64,000 nucleotides of DNA, taken from Paraburkholderia dilworthii (GTDB lineage: Bacteria > Pseudomonadota > Gammaproteobacteria > Burkholderiales > Burkholderiaceae). Below are positions 1-9,578 of the stretch, one piece after another. The translations under genes were made by a program, and so were the position numbers. The notes under the pieces were generated by a model. That model made no database searches. It saw only the letters and a list, made by a program, of their open reading frames with translations, and was not told where the DNA came from. The DNA is taken from positions 124,197 through 188,196 of the forward strand of contig NZ_AWZT01000006.1 of the NCBI RefSeq assembly GCF_000472525.1. Reading direction: 5' to 3'. Position 1 is the first letter of the stretch. Each line of letters begins with the position of its first letter.

Positions 1-1
1 C

Positions 2-835
2 GCGCTGCTCGTGTTCGCCGTCATCCAGAAAGAAGGCCCGCAGCTGCGGCAGCAAGTGCCGCTTTTGTTCGCGCACGTCAACGCGTGGCTGCAACCCAAG
101 CTCGCGATGCTGGGCCTCGCCGATTCGCTCGACTTCGCCAGCATCCGCGATCTCGTGATGGGTCAGCTCGAAGGCAGCGCGCAGACGGTCGCGCGTTATG
201 CGTGGACCTCGATCGTGACGAGCGGCAACGTGATGATGACGGTGGTCGGTAATGTCGTGATGGTGCCGCTCGTGCTGTTCTATCTGCTGTACGACTGGAA
301 CCGCATGCTGCTGCGCGTGCAAAGCACGGTGCCGCGCCGCTGGCTCGCCAAGACGCTGCAACTTGCGCGCGACATGGATCAGATGCTGTCGCAATACCTG
401 CGCGGCCAGTTGCTCGTGATGGGCGTGCTCGCTGTGTTCTACGCGGCGGCGCTGAGCATTGCAGGCTTCGAGATCGCGTTGCCGGTGGGCATTTTCACGG
501 GGCTCGCGGTGTTCATCCCGTACATTGGCTTTGCGACCGGTCTCGCGCTGGCACTGCTCGCGGCGCTGCTACAGTTCGGCAACTGGTACGGCTTCGGCGC
601 GGTCGCGCTGATTTACGGCGTCGGTCAGATCGTGGAGAGCTTCTTCCTGACGCCGCGCCTCGTCGGCGAGCGGATCGGCCTGCACCCGCTCGCAGTGATT
701 TTCGCGTTGCTGGCGTTCGGGCAGCTGTTCGGCTTTTTCGGCGTGTTGCTCGCTCTGCCGGTAAGTGCGATTTTGTCCGTGGCGATGCGCGAGTTGCGGC
801 AAAGCTACCTGGAAAGCACGCTCTACAACAATTGA
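2..835 (+). CDS. AI-2E family transporter (PerM-like), 5' truncated
   Basis: C-terminal about 277 residues of a polytopic inner-membrane protein of the AI-2E/PerM family (UPF0118). The frame is open to the left edge, so the start lies outside the window; a GTG at 11 is internal. Several long hydrophobic stretches are visible, including a segment ending LFYLLYDW that is typical of the family, and later glycine-rich helices around a PYIGF motif. Family members usually have about 350 residues, so some 70 are missing. Members have been linked to export of small molecules or to Na+/H+ exchange; the substrate here cannot be told. hda follows after 71 bp on the same strand. Confidence 0.85.
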   Translation, partial: ALLVFAVIQKEGPQLRQQVPLLFAHVNAWLQPKLAMLGLADSLDFASIRDLVMGQLEGSAQTVARYAWTSIVTSGNVMMTVVGNVVMVPLVLFYLLYDWNRMLLRVQSTVPRRWLAKTLQLARDMDQMLSQYLRGQLLVMGVLAVFYAAALSIAGFEIALPVGIFTGLAVFIPYIGFATGLALALLAALLQFGNWYGFGAVALIYGVGQIVESFFLTPRLVGERIGLHPLAVIFALLAFGQLFGFFGVLLALPVSAILSVAMRELRQSYLESTLYNN

Positions 836-906
836 CTTTCTGCTCCAGTGATCCGGCTCGCCAGAACCATCGGCGGCCTCAGCCCTACTTTCGGCATTAA
901 CCTACT

Positions 907-1650
907 GTGCTTCGTCAACTGACGCTCGATCTCGGCACTCCGCCGCCATCGACATTCGACAATTTTTTCGCCGGCGCCAACGCCGAGCTCGTCACGCGCC
1001 TGCGTGAGCTCGACAGCGCGCTCGCCGCGGGACCGGTCGCCGATCGCACCTTCTATATCTGGGGCGAAGCAGGCAGCGGCCGCACGCATCTGTTGCAGGC
1101 GCTCGTGCACGAGGCGCCGCCGGGTCACGCGCGCTTCGCGGGTCCGCAAAGCAGCCTTGCCGCGTTCAGTTTCGATCCGCGCGTCACGCTCTATGCGATC
1201 GACGATTGCGACGCGCTCTCTGCAGCGCAGCAGATCGCCGTCTTCAATCTCTTCAACGAGGTGCGCGCGCATCCGACGAGCGCGCTCGTCGCCGCCGGCA
1301 ACGCGCCGCCGATCGGCATGACAGTGCGCGAAGATCTGCGCACGCGGCTCGGCTGGGGCCTCGTATTCCACCTAACGCCGCTACCCGACGAAGGCAAGGC
1401 GGCGGTGCTCAAGCACGCGGCACGCGAGCGCGGCATCATGCTCGCCGACGACGTGCCGGCCTATCTGCTCACGCATTTTCGCCGCGACATGCCGAGCCTG
1501 ATGACGCTACTCGACGCACTCGACCGATTTTCGCTGGAACAGAAGCGCGCGGTCACGTTGCCGCTGTTGCGCACGATGCTGGCTTCGCCCGGGGCGGAGG
1601 CCCCCGCCGCCTCGTCCGCTGCTTCAAGTAAAATAGCCCCTCATGACTAA
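907..1650 (+). CDS. hda: DnaA regulatory inactivator Hda
   Basis: Small AAA+ protein (247 aa) that, with the DNA-loaded sliding clamp, stimulates ATP hydrolysis by DnaA to prevent re-initiation. The N-terminus carries a clamp-binding motif, QLTLDL at residues 4–9. The P-loop at about residues 53–60 reads GEAGSGRT, with Arg in place of the usual Lys, as often seen in Hda proteins. The start is GTG at 907, which keeps the clamp-binding motif at the extreme N-terminus. A poorly conserved Ala/Ser-rich tail of about 25 residues ends the protein. The last 8 bp overlap the start of the HAD gene, suggesting translational coupling. Confidence 0.93.
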   Translation: MLRQLTLDLGTPPPSTFDNFFAGANAELVTRLRELDSALAAGPVADRTFYIWGEAGSGRTHLLQALVHEAPPGHARFAGPQSSLAAFSFDPRVTLYAIDDCDALSAAQQIAVFNLFNEVRAHPTSALVAAGNAPPIGMTVREDLRTRLGWGLVFHLTPLPDEGKAAVLKHAARERGIMLADDVPAYLLTHFRRDMPSLMTLLDALDRFSLEQKRAVTLPLLRTMLASPGAEAPAASSAASSKIAPHD

Positions 1651-2329
1651 TCTCGCACTCTTCGACCTCGATCACACGCTCATTCCCACCGACAGCGACC
1701 ACGAATGGGGCCGCTTCATGGTGAAACACGGCATGGTCGACGCTGAAAATTTCGCTCGTGACAACGACCGCTTCTATGCGGACTACAAAGCCGGCAGGCT
1801 GGACATTCACGCGTATCTGATCGCCATGCTCACGCCGCTCGCAAAATACACGCGCGCGCAGCTCGCGGACTTTCACGCGCAGTACATGCATGAAGTGATC
1901 ACGCCGGCCATCCTTCCGGCCGCGGTCGAACTGGTCAAGCGGCACCGTGAAGCGGGCGACCTATGCTGCGTGGTCACCGCCACCAACGAATTCATCACCC
2001 GTCCCATTGCCAGCGCGTTCGGCGTCGACATGCTAATCGCCTGCGAAGCGGAAACCGTCGACGGCCATGCGCATTCGGCGTACACCGGCCGCCCCACCGG
2101 CACGCCGAGCTACAAGGAAGGCAAGATCGTGCGCACCCAGGCATGGCTCGCGTCGCTCGGCAAAACCTGGGGCGACTTCGAGCGCAGCTATTTCTACAGC
2201 GATTCGCACAACGACATTCCGCTGCTCGAAAAGGTCACCGATCCGATCGCGACCAATCCCGACGACACATTGCGCGCCCATGCGCAGGCCAAAGGCTGGC
2301 GCATCCTCGAACTCTTTCAATCCACGTGA
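1643..2329 (+). CDS. HAD-superfamily (subfamily IB) phosphatase
   Basis: 228-aa HAD hydrolase resembling phosphoserine phosphatase. Motif I is FDLDHT with nucleophile Asp8 and general acid Asp10; motif II Thr lies in VVTATNEF; motif III Lys is in YKEGK; motif IV is SDSHNDIPLL. This is the SerB-like/HAD-IB layout. The substrate is not known; members in this position next to hda are annotated as phosphoserine phosphatase-like or simply HAD-IB. The gene starts inside the 3' end of hda, and its stop TGA overlaps the GTG start of pcnB, so the three are probably co-translated. Confidence 0.88.
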   Translation: MTNLALFDLDHTLIPTDSDHEWGRFMVKHGMVDAENFARDNDRFYADYKAGRLDIHAYLIAMLTPLAKYTRAQLADFHAQYMHEVITPAILPAAVELVKRHREAGDLCCVVTATNEFITRPIASAFGVDMLIACEAETVDGHAHSAYTGRPTGTPSYKEGKIVRTQAWLASLGKTWGDFERSYFYSDSHNDIPLLEKVTDPIATNPDDTLRAHAQAKGWRILELFQST

Positions 2330-3924
2330 TCAAAAAATTCATCCGTAAGCTATTCGGCCAGGACACAGCGTCCGCCGACGACACGGTGCCGGCCGAAGCC
2401 GGCACAGACGAAACCGGCAGCGCACCGGCACGCAATGCAGCAGGCGCCGCGGGAACCGGCCGCGCGCGCCGCAAACCGGCCCGCGGCGGCGCGCCCGCGA
2501 AGGCGGTGCGCGACCCGGACGTGCCGGTCATCATTCCGCACGACGTGCACGGCATCGATCCCACGCTGATCTCACGCAACGCGATTCGCGTGACCGAAGG
2601 CTTGCAGCAGGCTGGACACCGGGCGTTCATTGTCGGCGGCGCGGTGCGCGATCTGCTGCTCGGCATCAAGCCGAAAGACTTCGACGTCGCGACCGACGCC
2701 ACGCCCGAAGAAGTGCAGAAGCTGTTCCGCCGCGCGCGCATCATCGGCCGCAGGTTTCAGATCGTGCACGTGCAGTTCGGCCAGGAAATCATCGAAACCT
2801 CGACGTTCCGCGCGCTGGTCGATCCGCCCGCCGCCGATGCCGCGCCGCCGCGCCGCCTCAAAGGCGACGAACTCGATCGCCGCACGCACGCCGTGGACGC
2901 AAGCGGCCGCGTGCTGCGAGACAACGTGTGGGGCGAGCAGCACGAAGACGCCACGCGCCGCGACTTCACGATCAACGCGATGTACTACGATCCGGCCACG
3001 GAAACCGTGCTCGACTATCACAACGGCATGGCCGACGTGCGCGCGCGCCTGTTGCGCATGATCGGCGACCCTGCCACGCGTTATCGCGAAGATCCGGTGC
3101 GCATGCTGCGCGTGGTGCGCTTTGCCGCGAAGCTCGACTTCGAGATCGAAGACGCGACCCGCGCGCCGATCGTCGAAATGGCCGATCTGATCAACAACGT
3201 GCCGGCCGCGCGGCTCTTCGACGAGATGCTCAAGCTGATGCTGTCCGGCCACGCTTTGGCGTGCCTGAAGCGTCTTCGTCAGGAAGGCCTGCATCATGGC
3301 TTGCTGCCCTTGCTCGACGTCGTGCTCGAGCAGCCCACCGGCGAAAAATTCATCACGCTTGCGCTCAACAACACGGACGCACGCGTACGCGCCGGCAAGC
3401 CGGTGTCGCCCGGCTTCCTGTTCGCCACGCTGCTGTGGCACGACGTGCAGCAGCGCTGGCAGAAATTTGAAGCGAACGGCGAGTATCCGGTTCCCGCGCT
3501 GCATCGCGCGATGGACGAAGTTCTCGACATGCAAACCGAGAAACTCGCTATCCACAAGCGTTTTTCGTCCGATATGCGCGAGATCTGGGGCTTGCAGCTG
3601 CGCCTCGAAAAACGCTCGGGAAGAAGCGCGCTGAAGCTGCTGGAACACCAAAGATTTAGAGCGGGGTATGATTTCCTCCTGTTGCGCTGCGAATCCGGCG
3701 AACTCGATGAGTCGGTCGGAGCGTGGTGGACGGAGTTCATCGAAGGAGACATTGCGGCGCGTGAAGCATTGCTCACGCAAGGCGGGAAGGACCGAAGCCC
3801 TAGAAAACGACGGCGGCGCAGCAGTGGCGCGAGAAACCGCAAACCGGGCGACGGAATGGAGGGCGGCACGCCAGCCGAACGCACAGACGCCGAAGCGGGC
3901 CACGAAGGCTCGCACGAAGACTGA
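2326..3924 (+). CDS. pcnB: poly(A) polymerase I
   Basis: Adds 3' poly(A) tails to RNAs and so promotes their decay. The start chosen is GTG at 2326, in a GTGA overlap with the HAD stop, giving 532 aa; longer upstream frames only run antisense-like through the HAD gene. After a charged, Ala/Gly-rich N-terminal extension of about 70 residues, the nucleotidyltransferase core shows FIVGGAVRDLLLG near residue 100 and the metal-binding DFDVATD near 118, then RRDFTINAMYYD and the RNA-binding region YREDPVRMLRVVRFAAKL. The C-terminus is a strongly basic Arg/Lys-rich tail, common in PcnB and likely RNA binding. folK follows after 48 bp. Confidence 0.93.
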   Translation: MIKKFIRKLFGQDTASADDTVPAEAGTDETGSAPARNAAGAAGTGRARRKPARGGAPAKAVRDPDVPVIIPHDVHGIDPTLISRNAIRVTEGLQQAGHRAFIVGGAVRDLLLGIKPKDFDVATDATPEEVQKLFRRARIIGRRFQIVHVQFGQEIIETSTFRALVDPPAADAAPPRRLKGDELDRRTHAVDASGRVLRDNVWGEQHEDATRRDFTINAMYYDPATETVLDYHNGMADVRARLLRMIGDPATRYREDPVRMLRVVRFAAKLDFEIEDATRAPIVEMADLINNVPAARLFDEMLKLMLSGHALACLKRLRQEGLHHGLLPLLDVVLEQPTGEKFITLALNNTDARVRAGKPVSPGFLFATLLWHDVQQRWQKFEANGEYPVPALHRAMDEVLDMQTEKLAIHKRFSSDMREIWGLQLRLEKRSGRSALKLLEHQRFRAGYDFLLLRCESGELDESVGAWWTEFIEGDIAAREALLTQGGKDRSPRKRRRRSSGARNRKPGDGMEGGTPAERTDAEAGHEGSHED

Positions 3925-3972
3925 CGCAGCGTTTGCTGAAGCCGTCGAACGATAGTTGCAGGAAGTTATGCC

Positions 3973-4506
3973 ATGACGGTTGCTTATCTCGGCCTCGGCG
4001 CGAATCTCGGGGACGCGCGCCAGACCCTGAAAGACGCGGTGGTGTGCCTCGCACAACAGCACGCCATCACCGTGCTCGCCAAGTCGAGCCTGTATCGCAC
4101 TGCCCCGATCGACGCGGGCGGTGACGACTATTTCAACTGCGTCGTGAAGATAGACACGACGCTCCCCGTACGGCATCTGCTTGCGCTGTGCCACAAGATC
4201 GAGCATCAGTTCGGCCGGGAGCGGCCCTTTCGCAATGCACCGCGAACGCTCGATCTGGACATCCTGCTCTTCGGCGATCAATCAATCGACGAAGCCGATC
4301 TGATCGTGCCGCATCCCCGCCTCGTTGAGCGTGCTTTCGCGCTGGTGCCGCTCGTCGAAATCGACGCTGCACTGATCATTCCGCAACACGGCCGCGCCGA
4401 CGCGCTGCTCGACGGCGTGCGCGATCAACGCATCGAAAAAGTGAAAGGGCCCTGCCAGTGTCCGATGCTGAACGCACTCACCGCGGGCAAGGGCCGCTGC
4501 GAATGA
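3973..4506 (+). CDS. folK: 2-amino-4-hydroxy-6-hydroxymethyldihydropteridine pyrophosphokinase
   Basis: HPPK (177 aa) transfers pyrophosphate from ATP to 6-hydroxymethyl-7,8-dihydropterin, the step before dihydropteroate synthase in folate synthesis. The N-terminus has the family GLGANLGD signature, and residues about 85–102 carry the diagnostic RPFRNAPRTLDLDILLFGD block with the Mg-binding DLD aspartates. The stop overlaps the ATG of the following kinase gene (ATGA). The pairing with a folate-pathway pabBC gene elsewhere in the window is coincidental in position but the same pathway. Confidence 0.95.
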   Translation: MTVAYLGLGANLGDARQTLKDAVVCLAQQHAITVLAKSSLYRTAPIDAGGDDYFNCVVKIDTTLPVRHLLALCHKIEHQFGRERPFRNAPRTLDLDILLFGDQSIDEADLIVPHPRLVERAFALVPLVEIDAALIIPQHGRADALLDGVRDQRIEKVKGPCQCPMLNALTAGKGRCE

Positions 4507-5183
4507 ATTCCACACCGCTTACCGTCACCGCGCCGCAACTGCGGCCTCCATTCGGCTATCTCGCGATCGAAGGACCTATCGGCGTCGGCAAGACATCGCT
4601 TGCGCGGCGTCTCGCGCAACGCTGGTCGATGCACGAATTGTTCGAGCGGCCGCAGGACAATCCCTTCCTCGAACGCTTTTATCGCGACACCGCGCGTTAT
4701 GCGTTGCCCGCACAATTGCACTTCGCTTTGCAGCGCGCGCAGCAGGCGCAGGAAGTGACCGCGGCGCAGGTGGCGGGCACGCCGCTCGTCGCCGATTTCA
4801 TGACGCAGAAGAACGACATCTTCGCGCGCCTCACGCTGCAGGAAGACGAGTGGCACTTGTATCGCGCGCTCGCCGCGCGGCTCGAAGTGAGCGCGCCGGC
4901 GCCGGATTTCGTCGTGTATCTGCAGGCCAGTCCTGAAGTGCTGTTTTCGCGCATTCAGAAGCGCGCGGTGCCGATGGAGCTGCAGATTTCCGATGCCTAT
5001 CTGCATGCGCTTTGCGACGCGTATAACGAGTTCTTCTATCACTACGACCGCACGCCGGTGCTGACTGTCAACGCCGAACATCTGAATCCGCTTGACTCCG
5101 ACGCGGACCTTGCGCTGCTTGCCGAACGCATCGAAACCATGCGCGGCCGCAAGGAATTCTTTGTCAAAGGCACGTCGCTTTAA
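4503..5183 (+). CDS. deoxynucleoside kinase (dGK/dCK family)
   Basis: 226-aa P-loop kinase phosphorylating a deoxynucleoside in nucleotide salvage. The P-loop GPIGVGKTS lies near residues 24–32 and is preceded by YLAIEG; a later ARLTLQEDEWHLY region and the VVYLQASPEVLFSRIQKRA Arg lid match deoxyguanosine/deoxycytidine kinase-like proteins. The start is ATG at 4503, overlapping the folK stop; an upstream in-frame start at 4458 would lie within folK. The preferred nucleoside cannot be inferred. Confidence 0.87.
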   Translation: MNSTPLTVTAPQLRPPFGYLAIEGPIGVGKTSLARRLAQRWSMHELFERPQDNPFLERFYRDTARYALPAQLHFALQRAQQAQEVTAAQVAGTPLVADFMTQKNDIFARLTLQEDEWHLYRALAARLEVSAPAPDFVVYLQASPEVLFSRIQKRAVPMELQISDAYLHALCDAYNEFFYHYDRTPVLTVNAEHLNPLDSDADLALLAERIETMRGRKEFFVKGTSL

Positions 5184-5218
5184 GCGGCGCGCGCCTCTCT
5201 CTTTCAACGGATTGACCC

Positions 5219-6034
5219 ATGACCTATTTGCAGGAAACGAGCCGGAACGCCGTCACCGTGCCGAAACTGCAGGCGATGCGCGACGCCGGCGAGAAAATCG
5301 CCATGCTCACCTGTTACGACGCGAGCTTTGCCGCACTGCTGGATCGCGCGGGTGTCGACGTCATGTTGATCGGGGACTCGCTGGGCAATGTGTTGCAAGG
5401 ACAGAGCACGACGCTGCCGGTTTCGCTCGCCGACATCGCGTATCACACGGCTAGTGTCGCGCGTGTGCGGCCGTCGGCGTTGATCGTCGCGGACTTACCG
5501 TTCGGCACGTATGGCACGATCGAAGATGCGTACAGAAGCTCGGTCGAATTGATGCGCGCCGGTGCGCAGATGGTGAAGCTCGAAGGCGGCGAATGGCTGG
5601 CGGACACGGTGCGTTTTCTCGTCGAACGGTCGATTCCGGTGTGCGCGCATGTTGGGCTCACGCCGCAATCGGTGCATGCTTTTGGCGGCTTCAAAGTGCA
5701 AGGCAAGACCGAGGAAGGCGCGAACCAGTTGCTGCGCGACTCGCTCGCTATGCAAACGGCAGGCGCGCAACTCATCGTGATGGAAGCGATCCCGACGCTG
5801 CTGGCGAGCGAAGTCACGAAGCAGTTGCGGATTCCGACGATCGGCATCGGCGCGGGTCTCGATTGCTCGGGTCAGGTGCTGGTGCTGCACGACATGCTGG
5901 GGATTTTCCCCGGCAAGCGGCCGCGTTTCGTGAAGGATTTCATGGTGGGGCAACCGAGCATTCTTGCTGCCGTTGAAGCGTATGTGCGAGCGGTGAAGGA
6001 TGGGACGTTTCCGGGGCCTGAGCATACGTTTTGA
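5219..6034 (+). CDS. panB: 3-methyl-2-oxobutanoate hydroxymethyltransferase
   Basis: Ketopantoate hydroxymethyltransferase (271 aa): transfers a hydroxymethyl group from methylene-THF to 2-oxoisovalerate, the first committed step of pantothenate and CoA synthesis. Conserved blocks are visible: [19 protein letters not shown], the metal-binding [17 protein letters not shown], and the late [21 protein letters not shown]. Length is normal. panB is the last gene of the plus-strand group that starts with hda; panC is not adjacent. Confidence 0.96.
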   Translation: MTYLQETSRNAVTVPKLQAMRDAGEKIAMLTCYDASFAALLDRAGVDVMLIGDSLGNVLQGQSTTLPVSLADIAYHTASVARVRPSALIVADLPFGTYGTIEDAYRSSVELMRAGAQMVKLEGGEWLADTVRFLVERSIPVCAHVGLTPQSVHAFGGFKVQGKTEEGANQLLRDSLAMQTAGAQLIVMEAIPTLLASEVTKQLRIPTIGIGAGLDCSGQVLVLHDMLGIFPGKRPRFVKDFMVGQPSILAAVEAYVRAVKDGTFPGPEHTF

Positions 6035-6251
6035 GGGTGCTTTTGCGCGGGTGAGTTGTGTGGGTGTCGCGGGACGCGTGGGTTTCTTGGCTCCTGGCTC
6101 TGGGTCGTGCGCTCGGGGCTCTGGGTTGTGCGGCTTCCCCGCTTCCCCACTTCCCGCCTATCGCCTCTAGCGTCTGAGTGCTGCTGCGTATCAGCGCGTC
6201 GTCTCACCCAAGCGCTACATCACAGGCAACCACGCACCCAGAATCCGCGCT

Positions 6252-8153
6252 CTAACGAACAACCCTCGCCGCCAGTGCGCCGCGCAACGCGTTGCAGATC
6301 ATCAGCGCTTCGGCATTCAACACGTCCGCCTGTGTCAGCACTTTTTCAGCCGCTTGCATGCTTGCGTCCTCTTCAAGCAGCACGCCTCGCATTACGCCCG
6401 GCAGCACGCCCGACGCGAGCGGCGGTGTCCACCACCGTCCCGCCAGCTTCACGAAAACATTCGACCGCCCGCCTTCCGTCAACTCGCCTCCTTCGTTGAA
6501 GAACAGCGTGTCGAAGGCGCCCTTCGCCTCGGCTTCGCGCCAGCCACGGTCATACTCCGCGCGGCGCGTGGTCTTGTGATGCAGCAACGGGTCGTTGGCC
6601 TGCGTGGCCGCGAAACCGTGGTCCGGTGCGAGCAGGACGCCGACGGTCGTGTCGGCTAACGGCGTCAATACGGCAGCGGTGATTTGCGTCGCACCGCTCT
6701 TGCTCAGCGCGAGGCGCATGCGGTGCGGCGTTGCGGCGGGCAACGACGCGCATCGCTCCGCGATTTGCATTCGGATGCCCGGCGCATCGACCTGAAAGCC
6801 CAGCGTCGCAGCACTCGCCGACAACCTTGCGAGATGACGCGGCAGATGGCGCACGCCGTCCTCCCGCGTCGCGTACATGGTTTCGAACAGTTCGAAGCCC
6901 GGCTCCGCGCCGGTAAGAAAGCGCGCTTTCAATCGACACTCGGCATATTCGTCTTCGGCGACGCTGTCGAGCACGATGCCCGCGCCAACGCCCATCGTGC
7001 CGCGCAGTTGGCCCGTTTGCGCGAGCGGCTTCAGCGTCAACGTGCGAATCGCGACCGACATGCAGAAGTCGCCATCGGTATTTTCATTTGCGGGCGCCTG
7101 CCGCGCCGGCCCATCCAGCCAGCCGATGGCGCCGGTATAAAGCCCACGCGGCGTGCTCTCCAGTTCGTCGATCAACTGCATCGTGCGATGCTTCGGCGCA
7201 CCGGTGATCGAGCCGCAAGGAAAGAGCGCGCGCAGTATCGCGGCGAACGACGTGCCGGGCCGCAAAGCGGCTTCGACCGTCGACGTCATCTGCCAAACCG
7301 ATGCATACGGTTCGACGGAAAAGAGCGCGGGCACCTTGACTGAGCCCGTCTGAGCGACGCGCGACAGATCGTTGCGCAGCAGATCGACGATCATCACGTT
7401 TTCGGCGCGGTTCTTCGGATCGCTGCCAAGGAATTCAGCAGCACCCCGATCCGCTGACGGATCGGCCGAGCGCGGCGCCGTGCCTTTCATCGGGCGGGCG
7501 CGTAACATCGCATTCTGCTTTTCGACGAAAAGCTCCGGCGAACATGAAAGCACCCAGGCGCCGCCCGGCAGTGCGATCAACGCGCCATATCGAACCGGTT
7601 GACGCGCCCGCAGCCGCCGATAAAGCGCGGTAGGCGAGCCGAACACGTCGAAGTCGAGCCGGTATGTGTAGTTGACTTGATACGAATCGCCCTCGCGCAA
7701 CGCGGCATGAATTGCGTCGATGGCCGCATTGAACTGAGCCGGCTCGACACTCTCGCGCACATTGGCCGTACCTGCCACCGACGGTTCAGCGAGGCCGCCA
7801 TCCTGTTTCACGAGCCACGCGTCGGCCTCATCGCGCGAGAGTTTTTCGCAACGCTCGAACAATAAAAAACGCAGCGTGGCATCGCCATGCTGCGTTTTGA
7901 ATGACGGATGTGATTCCCCGCCGAGAAGATGCCGGCCGAACTCGTAGTCGGCGAGCACGATAGCATGCAGGCCGAGCCGCGCATCTGATTCGGCGGCCTC
8001 GCACACGGCTTCGAGTTGCGCGACATCCGCACACACGCGCTCATGCACGAAGCCGGTGTACAGACGACTAGAGCGGCGCGCCGCCGACGCGTCGCAATCA
8101 TCGAGCAATGCAAATACAGCGCCGCGCTCATCTGCCGTCATGCTTACCGCCAA
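6252..8153 (-). CDS. pabB: aminodeoxychorismate synthase component I fused to aminodeoxychorismate lyase (PabB–PabC)
   Basis: 633-aa bifunctional enzyme for p-aminobenzoate synthesis. Residues 1 to about 400 are chorismate-binding PabB: the catalytic Lys lies in RPMKGTAPR near residue 225, followed by NVMIVDLLRNDLSR and GSITGAPKHRTMQLI. From about residue 420 the protein continues as a fold-type IV PLP aminotransferase/lyase (PabC), with GFELFETM and the candidate PLP Lys in HHKTTRRAEYDRGW near 527. So PabB makes ADC and PabC releases pyruvate in one chain. The glutaminase PabA is not in the window. The start lies 13 bp after the dnaJ stop, implying co-transcription with the heat-shock genes; an alternative ATG is at 8141. 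Confidence 0.9.
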   Translation of the reverse strand: MAVSMTADERGAVFALLDDCDASAARRSSRLYTGFVHERVCADVAQLEAVCEAAESDARLGLHAIVLADYEFGRHLLGGESHPSFKTQHGDATLRFLLFERCEKLSRDEADAWLVKQDGGLAEPSVAGTANVRESVEPAQFNAAIDAIHAALREGDSYQVNYTYRLDFDVFGSPTALYRRLRARQPVRYGALIALPGGAWVLSCSPELFVEKQNAMLRARPMKGTAPRSADPSADRGAAEFLGSDPKNRAENVMIVDLLRNDLSRVAQTGSVKVPALFSVEPYASVWQMTSTVEAALRPGTSFAAILRALFPCGSITGAPKHRTMQLIDELESTPRGLYTGAIGWLDGPARQAPANENTDGDFCMSVAIRTLTLKPLAQTGQLRGTMGVGAGIVLDSVAEDEYAECRLKARFLTGAEPGFELFETMYATREDGVRHLPRHLARLSASAATLGFQVDAPGIRMQIAERCASLPAATPHRMRLALSKSGATQITAAVLTPLADTTVGVLLAPDHGFAATQANDPLLHHKTTRRAEYDRGWREAEAKGAFDTLFFNEGGELTEGGRSNVFVKLAGRWWTPPLASGVLPGVMRGVLLEEDASMQAAEKVLTQADVLNAEALMICNALRGALAARVVR

Positions 8154-8166
8154 CTTCGAACCGCCG

Positions 8167-9309
8167 TTAATCGAAGAAGCTCTTCACCCGATCGAACCAG
8201 CTCTTGCTTTGCGGGCTGTGCCTCGCGCCGCCTTCCACCAAAGCCTTCTCGAATTGCTTGAGCAAATCGCGCTGCGATTCGGTGAGCTTAACCGGCGTTT
8301 CGACTTGCACATGCACATACAGATCGCCGGCAATGCTTGAACGCAGCCCCTTGATGCCCTTGCCGCGCAAGCGGAACGTCTTGCCCGACTGTGTGCCTTC
8401 AGGCACCGTGAAGCTCGCGCGGCCCGCGAGCGTGGGCACTTCGATTTCGCCGCCCAACGCCGCCGTGGTGAACGGAATCGGCATCTGGCAATGCAGATCG
8501 TCGCCGTCGCGCTCGAACACCGAATGCTGCTTGATGTGAATTTCGACGTACAGATCGCCCGACGGACCGCCGTTGATGCCCGGCTCACCGTTGCCGGCCG
8601 AACGGATGCGCATGCCGTCGTCGATACCTGCCGGGATCTTCACCTCGAGCGTCTTGGTTTCCTTCACCTTGCCCGCGCCGTGGCAGTGCGCACACGGCTC
8701 AGGAATATAGGTGCCGGTGCCGTGACACTTCGGGCAGGTTTGCTGGATGCTGAAGAAGCCTTGCGACATCCGCACCGCGCCCGAACCGCTACACGTGGGA
8801 CAGGTTTCCGGCTTGGTGCCGGGCTTCGCGCCCGAGCCGTGACAGACTTCGCACGAGACCCAGCTCGGCACGCGAATCTGCGTGTCGTAACCATGCGCCG
8901 CCTGCTCCAGCGTGATTTCCATGCTGTAGCGCAGATCGGCGCCGCGATACACCTGCGGGCCCGCACGTCCACCACCTCCGCGCGCGGCGCCGCCGGCCGC
9001 CTGGCCAAAGATGTCGCCGAAAATATCGCCGAACGCATCGGCAAAACCGCCGAAGCCTTGCGCGCCGGCTCCGCCCATATTCGGATCGACGCCCGCGTGA
9101 CCATACTGGTCATACGCGGCACGCTTTTGCGAGTCCGAGAGCATTTCATAGGCTTCCTTCACCTCCTTGAAATGCTCTTCCGCATCCTTGTTGCCCGGAT
9201 TGCGGTCGGGGTGATGCTTCATCGCCAGCTTGCGATAAGCCTTCTTGATTTCGTCGTCGCTCGCGTTCTTTGCGACGCCCAGAACCTCGTAGTAATCCCG
9301 TTTCGCCAT
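8167..9309 (-). CDS. dnaJ: molecular chaperone DnaJ
   Basis: Hsp40 co-chaperone (380 aa) that delivers substrates to DnaK and stimulates its ATPase. The J domain occupies residues 1–70 with HPD in [12 protein letters not shown]; a Gly/Phe-rich linker follows; then four CxxCxGxG zinc repeats ([32 protein letters not shown]) around residues 145–205, then the substrate-binding C-terminal domain. It is a full-length type I DnaJ. It lies 269 bp downstream of dnaK, a gap containing several hairpins, and immediately upstream of pabBC. Confidence 0.98.
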   Translation of the reverse strand: MAKRDYYEVLGVAKNASDDEIKKAYRKLAMKHHPDRNPGNKDAEEHFKEVKEAYEMLSDSQKRAAYDQYGHAGVDPNMGGAGAQGFGGFADAFGDIFGDIFGQAAGGAARGGGGRAGPQVYRGADLRYSMEITLEQAAHGYDTQIRVPSWVSCEVCHGSGAKPGTKPETCPTCSGSGAVRMSQGFFSIQQTCPKCHGTGTYIPEPCAHCHGAGKVKETKTLEVKIPAGIDDGMRIRSAGNGEPGINGGPSGDLYVEIHIKQHSVFERDGDDLHCQMPIPFTTAALGGEIEVPTLAGRASFTVPEGTQSGKTFRLRGKGIKGLRSSIAGDLYVHVQVETPVKLTESQRDLLKQFEKALVEGGARHSPQSKSWFDRVKSFFD

Positions 9310-9578
9310 ATCGGTTCAACGCCCCTCGCGAGAATGCCTCGCGGTGGCTCCTCTTGAATGCTGGAGTCTCACGACTCGTCCGGCCGATGTTTCATGTCGC
9401 TGAATGCGGCTCGAAACAACGCCCTCCATAAAACAAATGTGCCCGGAGAGCCTAAAAGGCTCGCCAGGCGTGATAACCGCTCTTGCACGTTCCCGCGGCC
9501 GGAAGACCGCGGTCCCTTGTGCAGCCGGGCCGCACACAGAACCCGTGTGCGGCTTTACGGTCGGAATGCGACCTGGCT
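9310..9578. other. dnaK–dnaJ intergenic region with several inverted repeats
   Basis: No gene is seen in this 269-bp gap. It contains at least four short inverted repeats: CGCGAG/CTCGCG close to the dnaJ start, GAGCC/GGCTC near 9450, CCGCGG copies near 9493–9512, and a perfect 9-bp pair at 9529–9553. They could be mRNA-stability or partial-termination structures setting the dnaK:dnaJ ratio; that role is inference. Confidence 0.5.
9529..9553 (-). terminator. strong hairpin just downstream of dnaK (attenuator or stability element)
   Basis: A perfect 9-bp inverted repeat, GCCGCACAC / GTGTGCGGC with a 7-nt loop, starts 26 bp after the dnaK stop codon. There is no U-tract on the minus strand after it, so it is not a canonical intrinsic terminator; a processing or 3'-end stability role is equally possible. 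Confidence 0.35.
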
